Source: Acetatifactor sp. (lineage in GTDB: Bacteria > Bacillota > Clostridia > Lachnospirales > Lachnospiraceae). Taken from it: a DNA stretch of 64,000 nt. The notes below the pieces were generated by a model. That model saw only the letters and a program-made list of their open reading frames with translations. It made no database searches and was not told the DNA's origin. Made by a program: the position numbers and the translations under genes. Of the stretch, positions 62,620 to 64,000 are shown piece after piece (the first letter of the stretch is position 1; each line of letters begins with the position of its first letter). The stretch is from contig JAILHH010000014.1 in NCBI GenBank assembly GCA_024695935.1, positions 1-64,000 of the forward strand, written 5' to 3'.

Positions 62620-63180
62620 TTATTGTGTATTATATACATATTTATTAAACAGTTTTCTCACTCCGAATCTGAAGTTCAAAATCACGCCCAGTACGGCGCC
62701 CACAACTGCCTGCAGTATCTCATAGGGAAGCTTTAGTATTGCATATTCCGGTGTTGCATAAACATATGCTCTTCCGAGAGAATAACCTATCACCATTATC
62801 ACTGCACCTACTGTGACTGCAATGATCGCTGCAAGCTTCGGATTATGCTTAAACGTCCTTTGGGCTATAAGAGAGATCACCACTGCCTGCAGACCATGGG
62901 TAAAAAGTGATACAAACATGGGTGCGGGATAAAACAGGAAATCTCCGATAAAGGATCCGACGCCTGCCACCACAAATGCCTCAAAAGGATTTAACAAAAG
63001 TGCGGCAATGCAGATGGGGATGTCGCACATATACAAATGTCCTCCCGGGACGGGGATGCTGAAAATGCTGGAACTTAACACTATGTTTAATCCCATAAAC
63101 AATGCCGCAATGGTAAGCCTTACTGTACTTTCACCCGCCGTTGATTTTTTACTTAATACGTCTTTCTGTGTTGTTTCCAT
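62620..63180 (-). CDS. ECF transporter S component
   Basis: The protein, about 186 residues, has six hydrophobic helices and the S-component start TVRLTIAALFMGLNIVLSS, with PGGHLYMCDIPICIAALL following. S components bind a vitamin and use a shared EcfAAT module, which is not in the window. The start at 63180 is chosen because CCGGAG lies 5 bases upstream; the ATG at 63297 would add 39 unlikely residues. A divergent MocR-type regulator suggests vitamin B6 or a related compound as substrate, by inference. Confidence 0.8.
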   Translation of the reverse strand: METTQKDVLSKKSTAGESTVRLTIAALFMGLNIVLSSSIFSIPVPGGHLYMCDIPICIAALLLNPFEAFVVAGVGSFIGDFLFYPAPMFVSLFTHGLQAVVISLIAQRTFKHNPKLAAIIAVTVGAVIMVIGYSLGRAYVYATPEYAILKLPYEILQAVVGAVLGVILNFRFGVRKLFNKYVYNTQ

Positions 63181-63262
63181 AATACTCCGGCCGTTGCAAC
63201 CTGAAAATCCGGTTTTTTTTCCGAGACCGATCCTCCTTATATAAAAAATTCTTTGCAAATCG

Positions 63263-63284
63263 TTAGAGAAATAATATACTCTAA
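63263..63284. promoter_or_regulatory. inverted repeat between the ECF gene and MocR gene
   Basis: TTAGAG and CTCTAA form a 6-10-6 inverted repeat around an AT-rich spacer that also contains a -10-like TAATATAC. It is placed to act as operator for the divergent pair. The evidence is a single site. Confidence 0.4.
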
Positions 63285-63330
63285 TTGGTAATATCAAAAT
63301 GACCAGTTAAGGAGAATTTAATATAACCAG

Positions 63331-64000
63331 ATGGAACAGATAATCGACAGAACACTCCCCTCCCCCGCTTACCTTCAGCTGTACAATCACTTTGTTGAAA
63401 AAATAACCTCCGGAGCTTACCCCTACGGAAGTAAACTTCCCTCAAAAAGGACCATCGCAGCAGACACCGGCATAAGTGTTATTACGGTGCTGCACGCCTT
63501 TGACCTTTTATGTGATGAGGGTTATACGGAAAGCAGGCAAAGAAGCGGTATTTACGTCATATACAAAGAATCGGATTTTTTATCAAGCAAAGTCATCCGG
63601 GCGCAGGCAAAGCCCATAAACACAGATATGACCGTATCCAATATGCCTTCATCCGACTTTCCGTTTTCGGTCCTTGCAAAAGCCATGCGAAAGGTGCTCC
63701 TTGATTACGGAGACAGACTCCTTATAAAATCTCCCAATTTCGGATGTCCTGAGTTAAAAAAAGCCATCTGCTCCTACTTAGAGCGAAGCAGAGGCATTTC
63801 TGTAAATCCTTCCCAGATAATAATAGGGTCCGGAGCTGAGTATCTATACGGTCAGATCGCGCAGTTTTTGAGGATAAAAAAGATAGCCATCGAAGACCCT
63901 TCCTATGAAAAAATAGAAAAAGTCTACACAGCCATGGGAATAAAATGTCACAGACTTTCCATGGGCGGAAACGGAATATCTACAAATGCTTTAAAAACCG
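63331..64000 (+). CDS. MocR/PdxR-type GntR regulator with aminotransferase domain (3' end outside window)
   Basis: The frame opens with an ATG at 63331 and is still open at the window edge (223 codons). Residues 1 to about 75 are a GntR winged helix (LPSPAYLQLYNHF, SKLPSKRTIAADTGISVIT). From about 100 the sequence changes to a fold type I aminotransferase (CPELKKAICSYLERSRGI, IIIGSGAEYL, EDPSYE), the layout of PLP-binding MocR regulators. The GGAG site is about 16 bases from the ATG, longer than usual. It is divergent from the ECF S component gene. Confidence 0.88.
   Translation, partial: MEQIIDRTLPSPAYLQLYNHFVEKITSGAYPYGSKLPSKRTIAADTGISVITVLHAFDLLCDEGYTESRQRSGIYVIYKESDFLSSKVIRAQAKPINTDMTVSNMPSSDFPFSVLAKAMRKVLLDYGDRLLIKSPNFGCPELKKAICSYLERSRGISVNPSQIIIGSGAEYLYGQIAQFLRIKKIAIEDPSYEKIEKVYTAMGIKCHRLSMGGNGISTNALKT

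Noticed and set aside
1-64000. tRNA, rRNA, insertion sequence or prophage genes
   Set aside because: No cloverleaf with a GTTCRAATC-type arm, no transposase or integrase motifs and no phage structural genes were recognised on reading both strands.

Overview
The window reads as chromosome of an anaerobic low-to-mid GC Firmicute, most likely a Lachnospiraceae-type clostridium. The grounds are the oxygen-independent (cbi-type) cobalamin pathway, the priA-def-fmt-rsmB-rlmN-prpC-prkC-rsgA order typical of Firmicutes, a MurE with the DNPR motif of meso-diaminopimelate enzymes, lipoproteins of Gram-positive type, a single-chain SecDF and unsaturated-uronate catabolism genes. This is inference from gene content; no rRNA or tRNA gene is present.

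Region 1 (1-1425) holds two class I methyltransferase genes behind a promoter overlapped by a palindrome, GTTAGTCATTACTAAC. Region 2 (1394-21662, minus strand) is one long cobalamin locus. A cobalamin riboswitch is followed by a surface-anchored CbiK-type chelatase, a two-domain lipoprotein, a BtuF-like lipoprotein, BtuC, a fusion of the transporter ATPase with cobyric acid synthase, and then cobT, cobU, cobS, cobC, cbiB, cobD, cbiC, cbiD, cbiF, cbiG, cbiH, a cbiJ-cbiE-cbiT triple fusion and cbiA, closed by a terminator. Most steps from cobalt-precorrin-3 to cobalamin are encoded; cbiL, sirohydrochlorin synthesis, an adenosyltransferase and a visible lower-ligand synthesis gene are missing.

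Region 3 (21692-37540, minus) is housekeeping: rsgA, prkC, prpC, rlmN, rsmB, fmt, def, priA, murE, recJ and secDF. Region 4 (37679-47976) has a CNNM/CorC-like protein and an EamA transporter on the plus strand, then on the minus strand an HD-GYP protein, a glycosyltransferase pair, an unsaturated uronate set (GH88 hydrolase, DhuI-like isomerase, DhuD-like reductase) and a chemotaxis receptor.

Region 5 (47988-50240, minus) is a queuosine precursor operon (queC, VUT transporter, queF) behind a promoter, a preQ1-I riboswitch and a terminator. A structured repeat lies between the terminator and queC, and a second copy sits at 60511-60680. Region 6 (50272-57050) has a HAD phosphatase, a divergent TetR/DegV pair, a divergent iron/corrinoid-type ABC transporter whose control region carries the same palindrome as Region 1, a flavodoxin and an ArAE-like membrane protein. 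Region 7 (57090-64000) has a membrane EAL phosphodiesterase, an unrecognised membrane protein, another flavodoxin, a PaaK/ACT pair, an ECF S component and a partial MocR-type regulator facing it.

The most interesting items are the riboswitch-controlled surface chelatase module at the head of the cobalamin operon, the ATPase-CbiP fusion, the shared palindrome linking methyltransferases to an ABC transporter, and the dispersed structured repeat whose stems differ in sequence but keep their pairing.
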